This document shows, one piece after another, positions 55,490 through 64,000 of a stretch of 64,000 nt of DNA. Origin of the DNA: Agrypnia vestita (taxonomy: Eukaryota; Arthropoda; Insecta; Trichoptera; Phryganeidae); the NCBI GenBank assembly GCA_016648135.1, contig JADDOH010004207.1:211014-275013 (forward strand), read 5' to 3'. The notes beneath the pieces are model-generated. The model was not told the origin of the DNA. It ran no database searches and saw nothing but the letters and a program-made list of their open reading frames with translations. Each line of letters begins with the position of its first letter. Position 1 is the first letter of the stretch. Position numbers and translations under genes: made by a program.

Positions 55490-55642
55490 TTGAGTAGCTT
55501 GTTGGTGTAATGGTTATGAATCTCGCCTTGTGATCCAGTGGTTGGTGGTTCGAGTACCATTCCAGAACACTAGCAAGTTAGGCTTATTTTCATAACACAA
55601 GTGTTTAGCTTATTTTGAAAATAGTAAGAACATTAATGCGAA
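55490..55642 (+). mobile_element. tRNA-His-like SINE
   Basis: The head reads TTGGTGTAATGGTTATGAAT (A-box), CGCCTTGTGATCC (anticodon-arm-like, with GTG in the loop position) and GGTGGTTCGAGTACCATTCC (B-box). The arms do not fold into a complete functional tRNA and there is no clean acceptor stem. The body (GTTTAGCTTATTTTGAAAAT, AGTAAGAAC) matches 2989-3026. Confidence 0.6.
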
Positions 55643-55917
55643 CAGATGCACCGACATCAAATTGCGACGCAGGGAATGAAAGTTTATAATATAGTACGAA
55701 TGAAAGTGCGCACATCGTTGTCACTCTGCCTGTGCGATTTTTGTATGTTGTAGAGAGTAGGTACCTAAAATTTAAATATGGGCATTATTAGTTTAGAGGA
55801 CGTAACTTTTCTTAAAATGTCACTCAAATATTTTAATATAATGGATTGAGATATTTAAAATTGTCTTCCTTTGTTGAAGACAACACATAGGGACAAAATA
55901 TAGGGTGGTCTATATAT
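55643..55917. other. No gene seen
   Basis: AT-rich; nothing recognised. Confidence 0.35.
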
Positions 55918-56720
55918 TTGTGCACTTTTAAAAATTAAAAATGTTTATTCAACATATATCTCACTCTGTACTCTATAGAGAGCTCCGCTCTATAGCTAGA
56001 GCTATAGAGAGAGAAAACTCTATAGAGCACAATTGGGAAAAACATCTTAAATATTCACCATCCCACCGCTGGCATTCCTCGAATCTGGCACCTACGTAGG
56101 TAGAAACCTAAGAAATAAGGACCGATAATGTTCTTTGACTTTCATGAACTAGCCACCCAAACTGTTACTTTCGGAGAATGGAAAGACCTTTGAAATTTGA
56201 GTTCGTAGTTTTCTCTACTCCAGAACCTGCAATTGTGCTTATTAATATCCCCGTTCAAAAAGAAATGAGCGTCGTCGGAGAACAAAATGTCGTCGATATT
56301 GGTTGAATATTTTCTCAGTGAATTTTTTTTCGTAAAATCCAATCATTGGGTTTTAATCTTACACAAATTAGATCTAACTGGGTGCAGTTTCAAGTCCAGT
56401 TTCAAAATTCGACACAAAGTTTATCTTGGTATCGCATAACACTTGCAAATCGACAAGCCTTCTTGTTGTCTTCTTATACAGACTCGTTAATTTGTGCGAC
56501 ATTATCTTCGCTTTTCCTGTTCCATGGCCGCCCGGTTTTCTTCTTATTCAGCATTTAACTGGTCTTCTCGAGTTTTTGAACTAACGATTAAATTAAATTA
56601 ATACTCGGACATTGACTCGTACTGTTTAATCTATAGTTAGTCCGCGCGCCCTTCCTTTGCGCGTTTCTTGCGCAGAAGCCATTTAAAAAGTGCAAAAACT
56701 TGACCAATTGAAAAAAAAGA
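55918..56720 (-). mobile_element. Tc1-like element relic
   Basis: A transposase relic is flanked by TTTGTGCACTTTTAAAAATT (left) and, inverted, TTTTTGCACTTTTTAAATGG (right), which look like decayed inverted ends. A cluster of CTCTATAG motifs at 55970-56030, inside the left end, forms short palindromes. Boundaries are approximate. Confidence 0.5.
56060..56682 (-). pseudogene. Tc1-like transposase relic
   Basis: The minus-strand ATG at 56682 opens MASAQET. Further pieces are KKKTGRPWNRKSEDNVAQIN (GRP linker between helix-turn-helix units) and LKPNDWILRKKI. The clearest stretch spans 56142-56342: DDILFSDDAHFFLNGDINKH, then NCRFWSRENYELKF and SPKVTVWVASS. FS-D-(E/D)-AHF-x-LNG-x-(V/I)-N is the box around the first catalytic aspartate in Tc-type transposases; HS/PKKVTVW follows in intact proteins. 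IIGPYFL continues in another frame. The remaining catalytic half is missing. Confidence 0.7.
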
Positions 56721-56777
56721 GGCATCCTCTACAGTGTAGAACTTTTTTAAAAAAAATGAAAACATTTAATAAAGTAA

Positions 56778-56816
56778 TATAGATATATATATATTCTATA
56801 TATATATATATATATT
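56778..56816. repeat. TA microsatellite
   Basis: Two TATATA tracts separated by TTC. Confidence 0.8.
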
Positions 56817-58479
56817 TCCAAAAATACCAGACGTCGATGTTGCATGCATTCACAACATTGTATTTATTTTATTTCTGGTATTGATGGTTATGGCTTGGTA
56901 AACTTGCTAAAATAAAAGGCCAAGCTTCGGAGAAACGCATTAAATAACGTGTGTTAGTAAATTTAGTAATTTGTTTGGGTATGTAGAAAGATTGAATTCA
57001 TTATAAATATTTAGTTATCATTAGTAGTAGTAAAATAAAGACACTGTAAAACCAAGACTCAAATTTTCAAATAAAATTATTGATGGATTTAACGTTGTAG
57101 AGATTATTCACAATGATCATAAATTGGGTGAAAAAAAAACTATCAACCTTTACATATAATTCAATGTATAATTTTATATTTTACTACTCGAGTTTTTAGA
57201 GCATCTCTCATCGACAGGCGAAGTATTAAACTGTCTGCAATCAAATAAAAATAAATATAAAATCATAATAAAACAAACATAGAGGTAACGTAGTTTTTAT
57301 CCAATTTTATCATATTTTTAAAATAAATAATATCAATAAGTATGACTCATTCTAACATAAAGAATATTTTGGCTTCAGTTTACTAATATATTCGTTTTTA
57401 TCTACCGAGATATATTCTCTAGTATTCGAATGAAACCACTGTGTATTCTCTTTATTTTGAAACAAGTTGAAACTCATTTTTTCTGAATCAGTTGCATAGA
57501 TTGTTCTGAACTTTTTTCTAAAATCTAACGTCGCTAACTAACTAATTCGCCGATAAATCAACCTCCTACATCGAACTAAACAAAGAAATAACCGACCGAG
57601 CCAGACTCTGGACAAAAACAACTTTTCAATGAAATTCTAAACAATGATAAATAACAAGAAACAAACAAATAGTGAAAATCCAAAGAAGTACATTATGCTA
57701 TCTCATTGACGTAGGTCAAAAGCTATCCGAAAAAAGCTGTAAATTACATTCCTATTTAAATATGACCAGACTGTAGAAATGAAAGAGATTAGAAATGTCA
57801 GTAAAAAAAATAAGTTAAGAAATACGTGAGTAAATGAGTAAACTGTGAATTAAAATGTATTATTTAATTAACTTTACATAAAAATATGTCACTTTTTTGG
57901 CGGGCCAGGTGGGTATGAGGGGGTGGGCTTAATTTTTATATTCCTTAGAAATATTGCTGTAAAGTAATATTATTTATTAATGTCTTCCGAATTTAAGTTA
58001 TATTAAAACTAGTAGTGAAATAATAACTCTTAAGAATTTGTGTACATGTTATTCAAATTTAGATTATTAAACAATATATTTTAATTAAAATATTAAGCCA
58101 CTAAGTTACTGGCAAATCAATATACTATGTGTGGTGGAAAGTTATAATACGAATAATTTTTTTTTAATCTTTATAATCAATTTTATACTGATTCTACGTA
58201 CGAAAGTAAATTTTTTCTTTGATACATAGATGTGACATAATCTTTATTCGTGTAAGTAGTAACATAAAGTTGTGAAATACTTTAGACGCAAATCAGATGA
58301 AAATATATATCTCTGAAAAAAGTCGTCTACATTCTTCAAATCAAATTCAATAATCTAAAATATAAAATTATCGGGTATTAGCTACGTTTACCGGACAAAT
58401 TCGATTAATATTTTGAATAAATCGGCCTGAGCGTCTTTCGTTTGTGGACGAGCTATGCATCTGTTTGATCATATTGTAT
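56817..58479. other. AT-rich stretch, no gene seen
   Basis: No coding or named repeat in 1.6 kb. GGCGGGCCAGGTGGGTATGA at 57900 with GGGGGTGGG is an isolated GC run. Confidence 0.45.
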
Positions 58480-58980
58480 AAGTAGCTATCGAGCTCTGCA
58501 AAGGTAGTCGGTGGTGGCATCATTTGAGCGGGCAATATCCGAGCGGAGCGCTACCGGAGTTTTGTTTTAGTTTCGGCGGCCGTAAAGTGGCCCCACGGTG
58601 CAGCAAACAATCATCGACAGGACAAAGCCTGTAACAACTGTGATAACAGACCGACGAGGAAAGAAATAAAAAGTTAACTTTGGATTTTAAATGTAAATAT
58701 TGAACTCCGATCCGCTTTGTTTCGCCCGGGAACCGAAGTCGCTTTGTGTCGCCGACTCGGGGTCAATGTGACCGCGCTCCCGTTCCCGTCAGCCCGGCCG
58801 TTCCCGTCTCCGCAGGAAGTTGGGCGATGGGCATTATGCCTCCGCGAGGATGCGTCGAATTTGTTTGTTACGCATATCGTGTATGTCAAAGTAGATCACG
58901 GGGATGGATAAGAGCGGAGATGAAAACGTCCGCCGTGCTGCGGTCGGCGTGGCTGTGACCTACGACGTGGAATAAGAAAA
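58480..58980. promoter_or_regulatory. CpG-rich island
   Basis: Two GC-rich parts (58525-58600 and 58710-58960) are joined by site-rich sequence: AACAATCATCGACAGGAC, AACAACTGTGATAACAG and TAAAAAGTTAACTTTGGA. Overlapping frames on both strands stay open in the GC part, as expected by composition. Candidate promoter or enhancer; no donor or domain stands out. Confidence 0.4.
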
Positions 58981-59431
58981 CAATTATTCGTTGTGGAAGC
59001 CATTCGACCGAAGAAAACCTTTGGTTAAGGAATAACGCTGTGTCTGGTATTGTAATTAAATTTCCTCATTTTTTAACACAATAACAATAGTTCGGATTCG
59101 AACCTGGAATTTCAAACTGCGACAAACTGCTTTATAAATTGTGTGCTATAGGACCTAAATAAACGCCAATTTGAAACAATATAGCGAATCAGACCAATTA
59201 CCAAACAGATAAGAACTAGGGAGCTTTCGTGTCCACAGAAACCTTTATATATATACAATATGTTAAGCGCATATAGTGCAACCTCGACGTACTGGCTGTA
59301 TCCTGTATTATTTATTTTTTGGATGCACTTGTTAGAGAGAGATTATTTTCTAGGTTATGACTGCAGCGTTTTCAAGTATTACGACAGACCGGTGCCAGAT
59401 TTTCTTTTTTCTTCGATCCATTTTTCGGCGT
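58981..59431. other. No gene seen
   Basis: AT-rich to moderate, nothing recognised. Confidence 0.35.
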
Positions 59432-59470
59432 TCTCTCTCTCTCTCTCTCTCTCTCACTCCCTCTCTCTTT
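59432..59470 (+). repeat. CT microsatellite
   Basis: A run of CT dinucleotides with two short interruptions, abutting a SINE fragment. Confidence 0.9.
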
Positions 59471-59472
59471 GT

Positions 59473-59527
59473 GTTTAGCTTCTGTAATTGGGCCTCGTGG
59501 CCTGTTGAAGCATACAAAGAAACATCA
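59473..59527 (+). mobile_element. SINE 3' fragment
   Basis: GTTTAGCTTCTGTAATTGGG, CCTCGTGGCCTGTTGAAGCA and TACAAAGAAA match the 3' body of the SINE at 19007-19191. The tRNA head is missing. Confidence 0.7.
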
Positions 59528-59555
59528 GTGTAAGCACCAGAATCCCATTGGGTGC

Positions 59556-60183
59556 CGCTAGTCTTGCCTCGATGGACATATTTCTTAAGCACCGTTCGCC
59601 TTATTCGCCGCAAACACCCTCCTCTCGATATCTTTCTTGGCCTTTCCTCTTACGTCGAACATACTTCCCAAATACACAAACTCATCTACTTGCTCCAAAC
59701 ATTCATAACCCACTAGTATTTCACACGTGGTCTTTATTTCTTCCCACTCGAATACCATGACTTTTGAATTATTGAGAAACATAGTACGGTCACTTTACTT
59801 GCATACATCAAACATCCTGCATGCTAGACTCTGTAAGTCTTGTTCACTATTTGCTATTTACACCGCATCATTCGCGTTCAATAAACAGCATACAATCCAA
59901 TCGCTCATTTTCGATCCTATTTTCATATATTCTAGTTCTTTCACACAATTATCTATATACAACTTGAACAGCAATGGAGACATTACGATTATGTTTGACA
60001 TATTTTGTAATATCAATCCATGATGTGAATAATCCATTGATTCTTACATCAACAATACAGTACACCCAGTTGCACACATAGGGATGCAATTGGCTATATA
60101 AGTTTGCTGTTCACCCTGTAATCTGAAAGTACCTTCCATAACCTTTGTCTTATAACTCTATCGTAACCTTTTGCGGAACTATA
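59556..60183 (-). pseudogene. LINE reverse transcriptase relic, minus strand
   Basis: Minus-strand pieces in order are KGYDRVIRQRLWKVLSDYRV, SPLLFKLYIDNCVKEL, CCLLNANDAV, NNSKVMVFEWEE, CEILVGYECLEQVDEFVYLG and KKDIERRVFAANKANGA. They match the polymerase domain of insect RTE/jockey-type elements: KAYDRV box, SPLLF box, the YADD catalytic box and the EFVYLGS box. The catalytic YADD reads NAND, and there are several stops and frameshifts. It lies head to head with the SINE at 60186. Confidence 0.85.
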
Positions 60184-60185
60184 TA

Positions 60186-60330
60186 GGGTTCCGGGTTCAA
60201 TTCCCGGTGAGGTCACAATTAATCTATGTGATTTACTCAAGCCTGAGTGTTTTGTGTTGTTTTTGCTTCTCTAATTGGGCTTCTTGGCATGTTGAAGCGC
60301 AAAAAAAAATAATAAAAAAATTATAAACAA
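60186..60330 (+). mobile_element. tRNA-derived SINE, 5'-truncated
   Basis: It begins at the B-box (GGGTTCAATTCCCGG) and continues with the family body GTCACAATTAATCTATGTGA, TTTACTCAAGCCTGAGTGTT, TAATTGGGCTTCTTGGCATG and TTGAAGC, then an A-rich tail. The A-box half is missing where it abuts the LINE relic. Confidence 0.8.
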
Positions 60331-60519
60331 AAATATAATGAATATAAAAATATATTTTTTAGTTTTGTTTTTATTTTTCTCACTTTTCATTTAATTGATT
60401 CTTTATTTTTGTTATTGTACAATAATTAATGTAGTTTTTTAATCTGTGGAAACTTATAAAATGGTCCATTTCCTATTTGATACTTCTATATATTTAATAT
60501 ACATAATATGTACCTTTTT
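60331..60519. other. AT-rich tail sequence
   Basis: T- and A-rich sequence downstream of the SINE; nothing else recognised. Confidence 0.4.
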
Positions 60520-60680
60520 CATTTCATGTATAATTTTCTGAGATATTCTGCCGTGTACACCTGACCTCTCTAGCCGACGTTTCATTTCGGATCCTATTGC
60601 AGGGTCCATATATATACGGCAGAATATTCCAAAAAAGTACACACAGAAGATTCTGAACGGCCGTTAAAACCGTGGAACAT
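60520..60680. mobile_element. Penelope-like relic with inverted arrangement
   Basis: It shares GATATTCTGCC, ACCTCTCTAGCCGACGTTTC and GGATCCTATTGCAGGGTCCA with 18478-18600. On the minus strand the GAAAC half of a hammerhead-like core survives (60579-60583) with stem GGACCC/GGATCC, but CTGATGA is replaced by a TATATA tract. GGCAGAATATTCC and GAACGGCCGTT beyond it are in inverse orientation to the first part, so two pieces lie head to head. Confidence 0.5.
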
Positions 60681-61271
60681 TTTTTTACTCTATCCCAGTT
60701 TTTAATTGTTCTGTTAGTTTCCCATAAATGAATAAAACATGTATCAAGTGAAGGACGGCTCGCCTTAAAGATTAAAGATAAAACCCGATAGTAAATATGT
60801 CAGTAGGTGCATTCAAACTCTAGGCAAAATCGATCTGCGGTTGAGGAATTCTCAATTAACAGAATGGAGAACTTTCTAGACGGTGGAAGGATTTTGTATG
60901 AATGGGGGAGGCATGTACGGGAATCCTCCCCCCGCCTCATGTAATATGCATGGAGGACGTTTCCTCATAGAGCGCTCAAATCGGGCGCCGAGTTGGCACG
61001 TCCGGATACACTACACTGTTTAATTTTAAAATGTGTATAAGATACATAGGTACTAGTATAGTAATTTAATCAAATTCCTGCGGGAACAGCGTCTTTCAGC
61101 ATTTAGCAGAAGAATTTACTTTTTCAAACCTGTTTTCAATTTATTAAACCTAACACACTACAATTTAGAAATTAATTTACACATTAAATTTCTTATTTAC
61201 AAAAGTATTTTTATATTTGAGTTCGGAAAATTCAATTAGGTATTGGATTTTCTCCACAAAGGGATAAATAT
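60681..61271. other. No gene; GC-moderate block at 60.88-61.01 kb
   Basis: GAATCCTCCCCCCGCCTCAT, GTAATATGCATGGAGG and CAAATCGGGCGCCGAG form a small complex block that may be regulatory. Otherwise AT-rich. Confidence 0.35.
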
Positions 61272-61724
61272 TAATTAATATTATCTATATAAGTCTCTCA
61301 GAGATGAAGCTATTTATAAAGGAAATCGTGTATGTTTGTGTGCGTGTGTGTGTTTAAAAAGTGGCCCAGGGCTTATGATCTGTTTGAGCTGGCTTAAGTG
61401 ATCACCTTACACGGTGCAACGTTCACCAATTCCACCGTAAGAACATTCACACATTATCAAATTTAGATAGTTTTATATGTAGTTCTAAATCAGTTTTTTT
61501 CATATATTTGAATGTACTATGATGTTAGAGACATATGTATGTAGTCATTCCAATTATATAGTATAAATTTAGCAGCTGGTAATGACACCTCTATATTTAT
61601 GGATATCTTGATTACTTAAGCCATTCAGGTTACAAGCTACCCTACAAATACACACACACACACATACACTTTTTCTCATATAAATCGCTTCTTCTCCGTA
61701 AGACCTCTATAATTTATCTTAATT
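61272..61724. mobile_element. LTIR family, most complete copy
   Basis: Long imperfect inverted ends of about 115 bp. The left holds AAGTCTCTCAGAGATGAAGC, TATTTATAAAGG, a TG-rich run, GGGCTTATGATCTGTTTGAG and CTGGCTTAAGTGATCAC. The right holds the inverse: ATTACTTAAGCCATTCAGG, an AC-rich run, TATAAATCGCTTC and TAAGACCTCTATAATTTATC. The interior holds GCAACGTTCACCAATTCCAC, AAATCAGTTTTTTTCATA and TTAGCAGCTGGTAATG. It has no coding capacity. Other copies lie at 3395, 8377, 11610, 18593, 19845, 20100, 36898 and 53333. Confidence 0.8.
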
Positions 61725-61984
61725 TATTTTTTTTTTTTATCGTTTTATTATTATAAAAAGAATTTTTATTTAAAAATATATTTTATATAAAATTTTATAT
61801 ATAAATGTATATAAAATTCCTGATATTAATATTTTTTATTATATTAATAATGAATTAATCAATTTTGTCCTTTTTTCAAATAGAGATGCCTACGCGGAGT
61901 AAGTTTCATTTCAATCTTTTTCAATATTTTTCATCAAACTGTGTTTCGCTTGTGCTTGTGAAAATATGATTTACTCAGAGCTCT
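61725..61984. other. AT-rich stretch
   Basis: Low-complexity TATAAA-rich sequence; nothing recognised. Confidence 0.4.
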
Positions 61985-62056
61985 CATGGAGACTCCCAAC
62001 CCCGAATGCGACATCACTAAGCGAGTGCCTTAACCACTAGATCGACAGGCACGTTC
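61985..62056 (-). mobile_element. tRNA-like SINE head, minus strand
   Basis: On the minus strand: GTGCCTGTCGATCTAGTGGT, TAAGGCACTCGCTTAGTGAT and GGGGTTGGGAGTCTCC, which are A-box-like and B-box-like parts of a tRNA. It resembles the head at 50043-50110. Confidence 0.55.
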
Positions 62057-62411
62057 ATTTCATTACTCTATAATCAGTCATCTGTCTATTACTCAAGTAT
62101 ACATTATCAAGCCAACATCAAAAACGATACATGGGTATGGTAAAGGAGCATAATGGCACTTCATAGAATTCGGATGCCATCAGAGAGCTGTAAAGGATCA
62201 GTTAGGAGGAGAAATCGAAAAGAGAAAGAAAGGCAAACTTTCCTCTCCCAAGATGCACCAGAATTTGTGTATCCAAGTTGTATCATCCTCGGACACAGAT
62301 GACAGCCGATTATGATAATGTCTCAGACACAACGGTTAATAAATTTACACGCATTTATAATTTTCCGAGCTAATGTACCGTCAGTGTATAAGAATATAAA
62401 TGCGAAAGAAT

Positions 62412-62462
62412 ATGTTCGCGAGAAGAACGCAGAGCGCACTATCCGAATATCAGTCTCCTCCG
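62412..62462 (+). other. Candidate short coding exon with strong donor
   Basis: An ATG at 62412 opens the 17-codon frame MFARRTQSALSEYQSPP, which ends in CCG exactly before GTAAGTGA at 62463, a near-consensus splice donor. The sequence lies at the start of a CpG-rich block. It is short and unsupported by homology; a chance donor is possible. Confidence 0.25.
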
Positions 62463-62700
62463 GTAAGTGAATCCGCCGGCTAATGTATGGAGCGCATGAG
62501 GTTAGCTCGGAGCTGTGTGCCCGGAATGGTAAATGCGGCCGGAGGCTGTGTGTGTTACAGTCGGGAAGTGTACCAGTCGTCATGGGCAGGAGTGAGCGGG
62601 ATGCTGATGCGGCGCCTGGCCGTGAAAACCCGCGATCAGCTGTTCCCGCGGCGCGGGCGGCCCGACGCCGATGCCTGAAATATTAATACGCCGGAAAGTG
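62463..62700 (+). promoter_or_regulatory. CpG-rich island with open frame
   Basis: GC-rich block following the candidate donor. The frame from the ATG at 62487 reads MERMRLARSCVPGMVNAAGG, then CVCYSREVYQSSWAGVSGML, and ends DADA with a TGA at 62676. About three quarters of its codons end in G or C. No family is recognised and the parallel frame from 62483 is also open, so composition may explain it. Confidence 0.3.
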
Positions 62701-63914
62701 TTTTTCTTTCAAAACACGTGAATATAAAACGGATTATTATACGGACATATTTAATATCAAACAAACAAATGAAGTTTTCTCCAGTAGCATGTGACTACTG
62801 CTGCCGTGAATTGTCAGGAATAATATAAAGGATGTATTTATTTTTCTCATAATAAATGTGACCAGTTTTGAAGTCTGTTTTTGGAATAGAGGGTTTCCGG
62901 AAATGTCTTATCGTGTTCAGATAATTAAAATATCGGAGGATGTCTCTGTTAAAAGTGACAACAACCATAAAGAAGATGCATGAAAGTGGATGAGACAAAA
63001 GTGGTGTACTAGGACAGAAAAGTCCGGCATTCGATCTTCTCTACCTACCTCTGCAGTGAAATGACGTGAGATTAGTTAGTTATTTATTTATCATTATAAA
63101 TAATTTTTAAAAAAAATGTTTTTGCAAATATAATTAAATACTAAGGGGGATTTTTTTTCATTCATTTGTTTCATGCATTTTTCATTTGCCGGTAAGGATA
63201 AAAACGTCAATGTTTTAGTATACAAAACATTATTAAAATAGTTCATTTCCGAAAACCCTAAAAGATACAACAATATTTTTATCTCAAAACTTTGGATCCT
63301 TTCGTCCATTCTCGCCATGTACAAAAAACCAAATAAATATACGATTGCATATTTTAAGTTTTTAGGGGCTTAATAATTATCTTAGATATGCAGTAAAATA
63401 AGACAGTTACAACTTGTACGGTTTTTAATTCAATGAATTATAAAAACAAAAGTAACCAAAATAAATAACAAAAAAGAAAGAATATTATAATATGTACTTG
63501 TACGTACAGTAGATAAAGGCGATGTGAAGGAATGGGTGGCTCTCTGTTACTTGCTCTCATGGACTTTTAAGTCGTATGAGGCAGCTAAAGAAGAAGATGA
63601 CTTTGCAATTTGTTTTGCATATCATTATACAACATTGATTGTGCAACAATCACAGAAGTCATTGCTGAATACATTGCTGATCAACTAGGCGCAGGTAGGC
63701 GAAAGGGAACGGAACGAAACGGAAGATGTGCGACAATGTCTTCAATTACATATATGTCTTAGAAAACCAGGAAAAAAAGGGATCAAGGATGAAGAGAAGG
63801 CTAAGACACGATGGGAGCCAACAGTGATCATAATGATTATGATAAATTTGTTTTAGTTTATTTTACGAAAAGTTAAAAGCAAATCTTAAATTAACATACA
63901 TAATATAAAAATAA
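62701..63914. other. No gene; possible LINE scrap near 63.8 kb
   Basis: GAAGAGAAGGCTAAGACACG followed by a GATCATAATGATTATGA run at 63795-63843 resembles a LINE tail. Otherwise AT-rich with no feature. Confidence 0.35.
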
Positions 63915-64000
63915 AGATGGAGTGACAACGTCCTCAAAGATATCTCTGCCTTAGAGCTTCGAAACTGGAGAGAGCTGGCACTAGACCGAGATGAGTGGAG
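63915..64000 (+). pseudogene. LINE reverse transcriptase C-terminus, cut by window end
   Basis: The frame from 63915 reads RWSDNVLKDISALELRNWRE, then LALDRDEW, and runs off the window. W-x-D-x-(V/L)-x-x-D, then A-x-DR-x-x-W is the C-terminal landmark of insect non-LTR polyproteins. This part has no stop, so the copy may be better preserved than the others; its 5' side is truncated at about 63915. Confidence 0.8.

Noticed and set aside
55490..55570. Functional tRNA-His gene
   Set aside because: A- and B-boxes are present but a proper acceptor stem and complete arms are not; the following body is a dispersed repeat, so a SINE is the better call.

Overview
The window is non-coding, transposon-rich nuclear DNA from an insect, most likely a lepidopteran. 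The reasons are an AT-rich background, mariner elements with TA target duplications, Helitron ends of the CTAG-plus-hairpin type, tRNA-derived SINEs, and non-LTR retrotransposon tails ending in GAT repeats. The assignment is inference from transposon content; no host gene fixes the species. I found no complete host gene, rRNA, functional tRNA or CRISPR array. The only intact open reading frame of a recognised family is a mariner transposase at 4725-5744.

Layout. At 0-8 kb there is a PIF/Harbinger-like MITE, a perfect 65-bp-arm palindrome, a LINE 3' scrap, a GC island near 3.9 kb, full-length mariner copy 1, a hAT-like MITE and a diverged repeat pair. At 8-20 kb there are GC islands (8.9, 10.5, 12.2 and 19.4 kb), copies of a long-inverted-repeat family, tRNA-SINEs, a second PIF-like MITE, G-runs and a Penelope-like hammerhead relic. 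At 20-30 kb there are a Helitron family, several LINE tails, and a 26.5-27.35 kb CpG-rich block that ends in a strong splice donor. At 30-41 kb there are a TA-flanked MITE carrying a coding-like segment, a better-preserved hammerhead motif at 32.4 kb, mariner copies 2 and 3 (both broken), a LINE relic and a relic of a second mariner lineage. At 41-50 kb there are two paralogous elements that are palindromic over their whole length, the CTCCCTTT-ended family and a GGGTAATTTCAC-ended element. At 50-64 kb there are more LINE, SINE and Tc1-like relics, a second hammerhead-family relic, GC islands at 58.5 and 62.5 kb, and a reverse-transcriptase end running off the window.

How it hangs together. 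The background looks like a long intron or intergenic region of one or more genes lying mostly outside the window. About a dozen 150-700 bp GC-rich islands in AT-rich DNA are the best candidates for host function, as promoters, enhancers or unrecognised first exons. Three have features worth testing as exons: 27.35 kb (+), 62.4 kb (+) and 31.7 kb (-). Nearly everything else that can be named is transposon, much of it inverted-repeat DNA able to fold into long hairpins.
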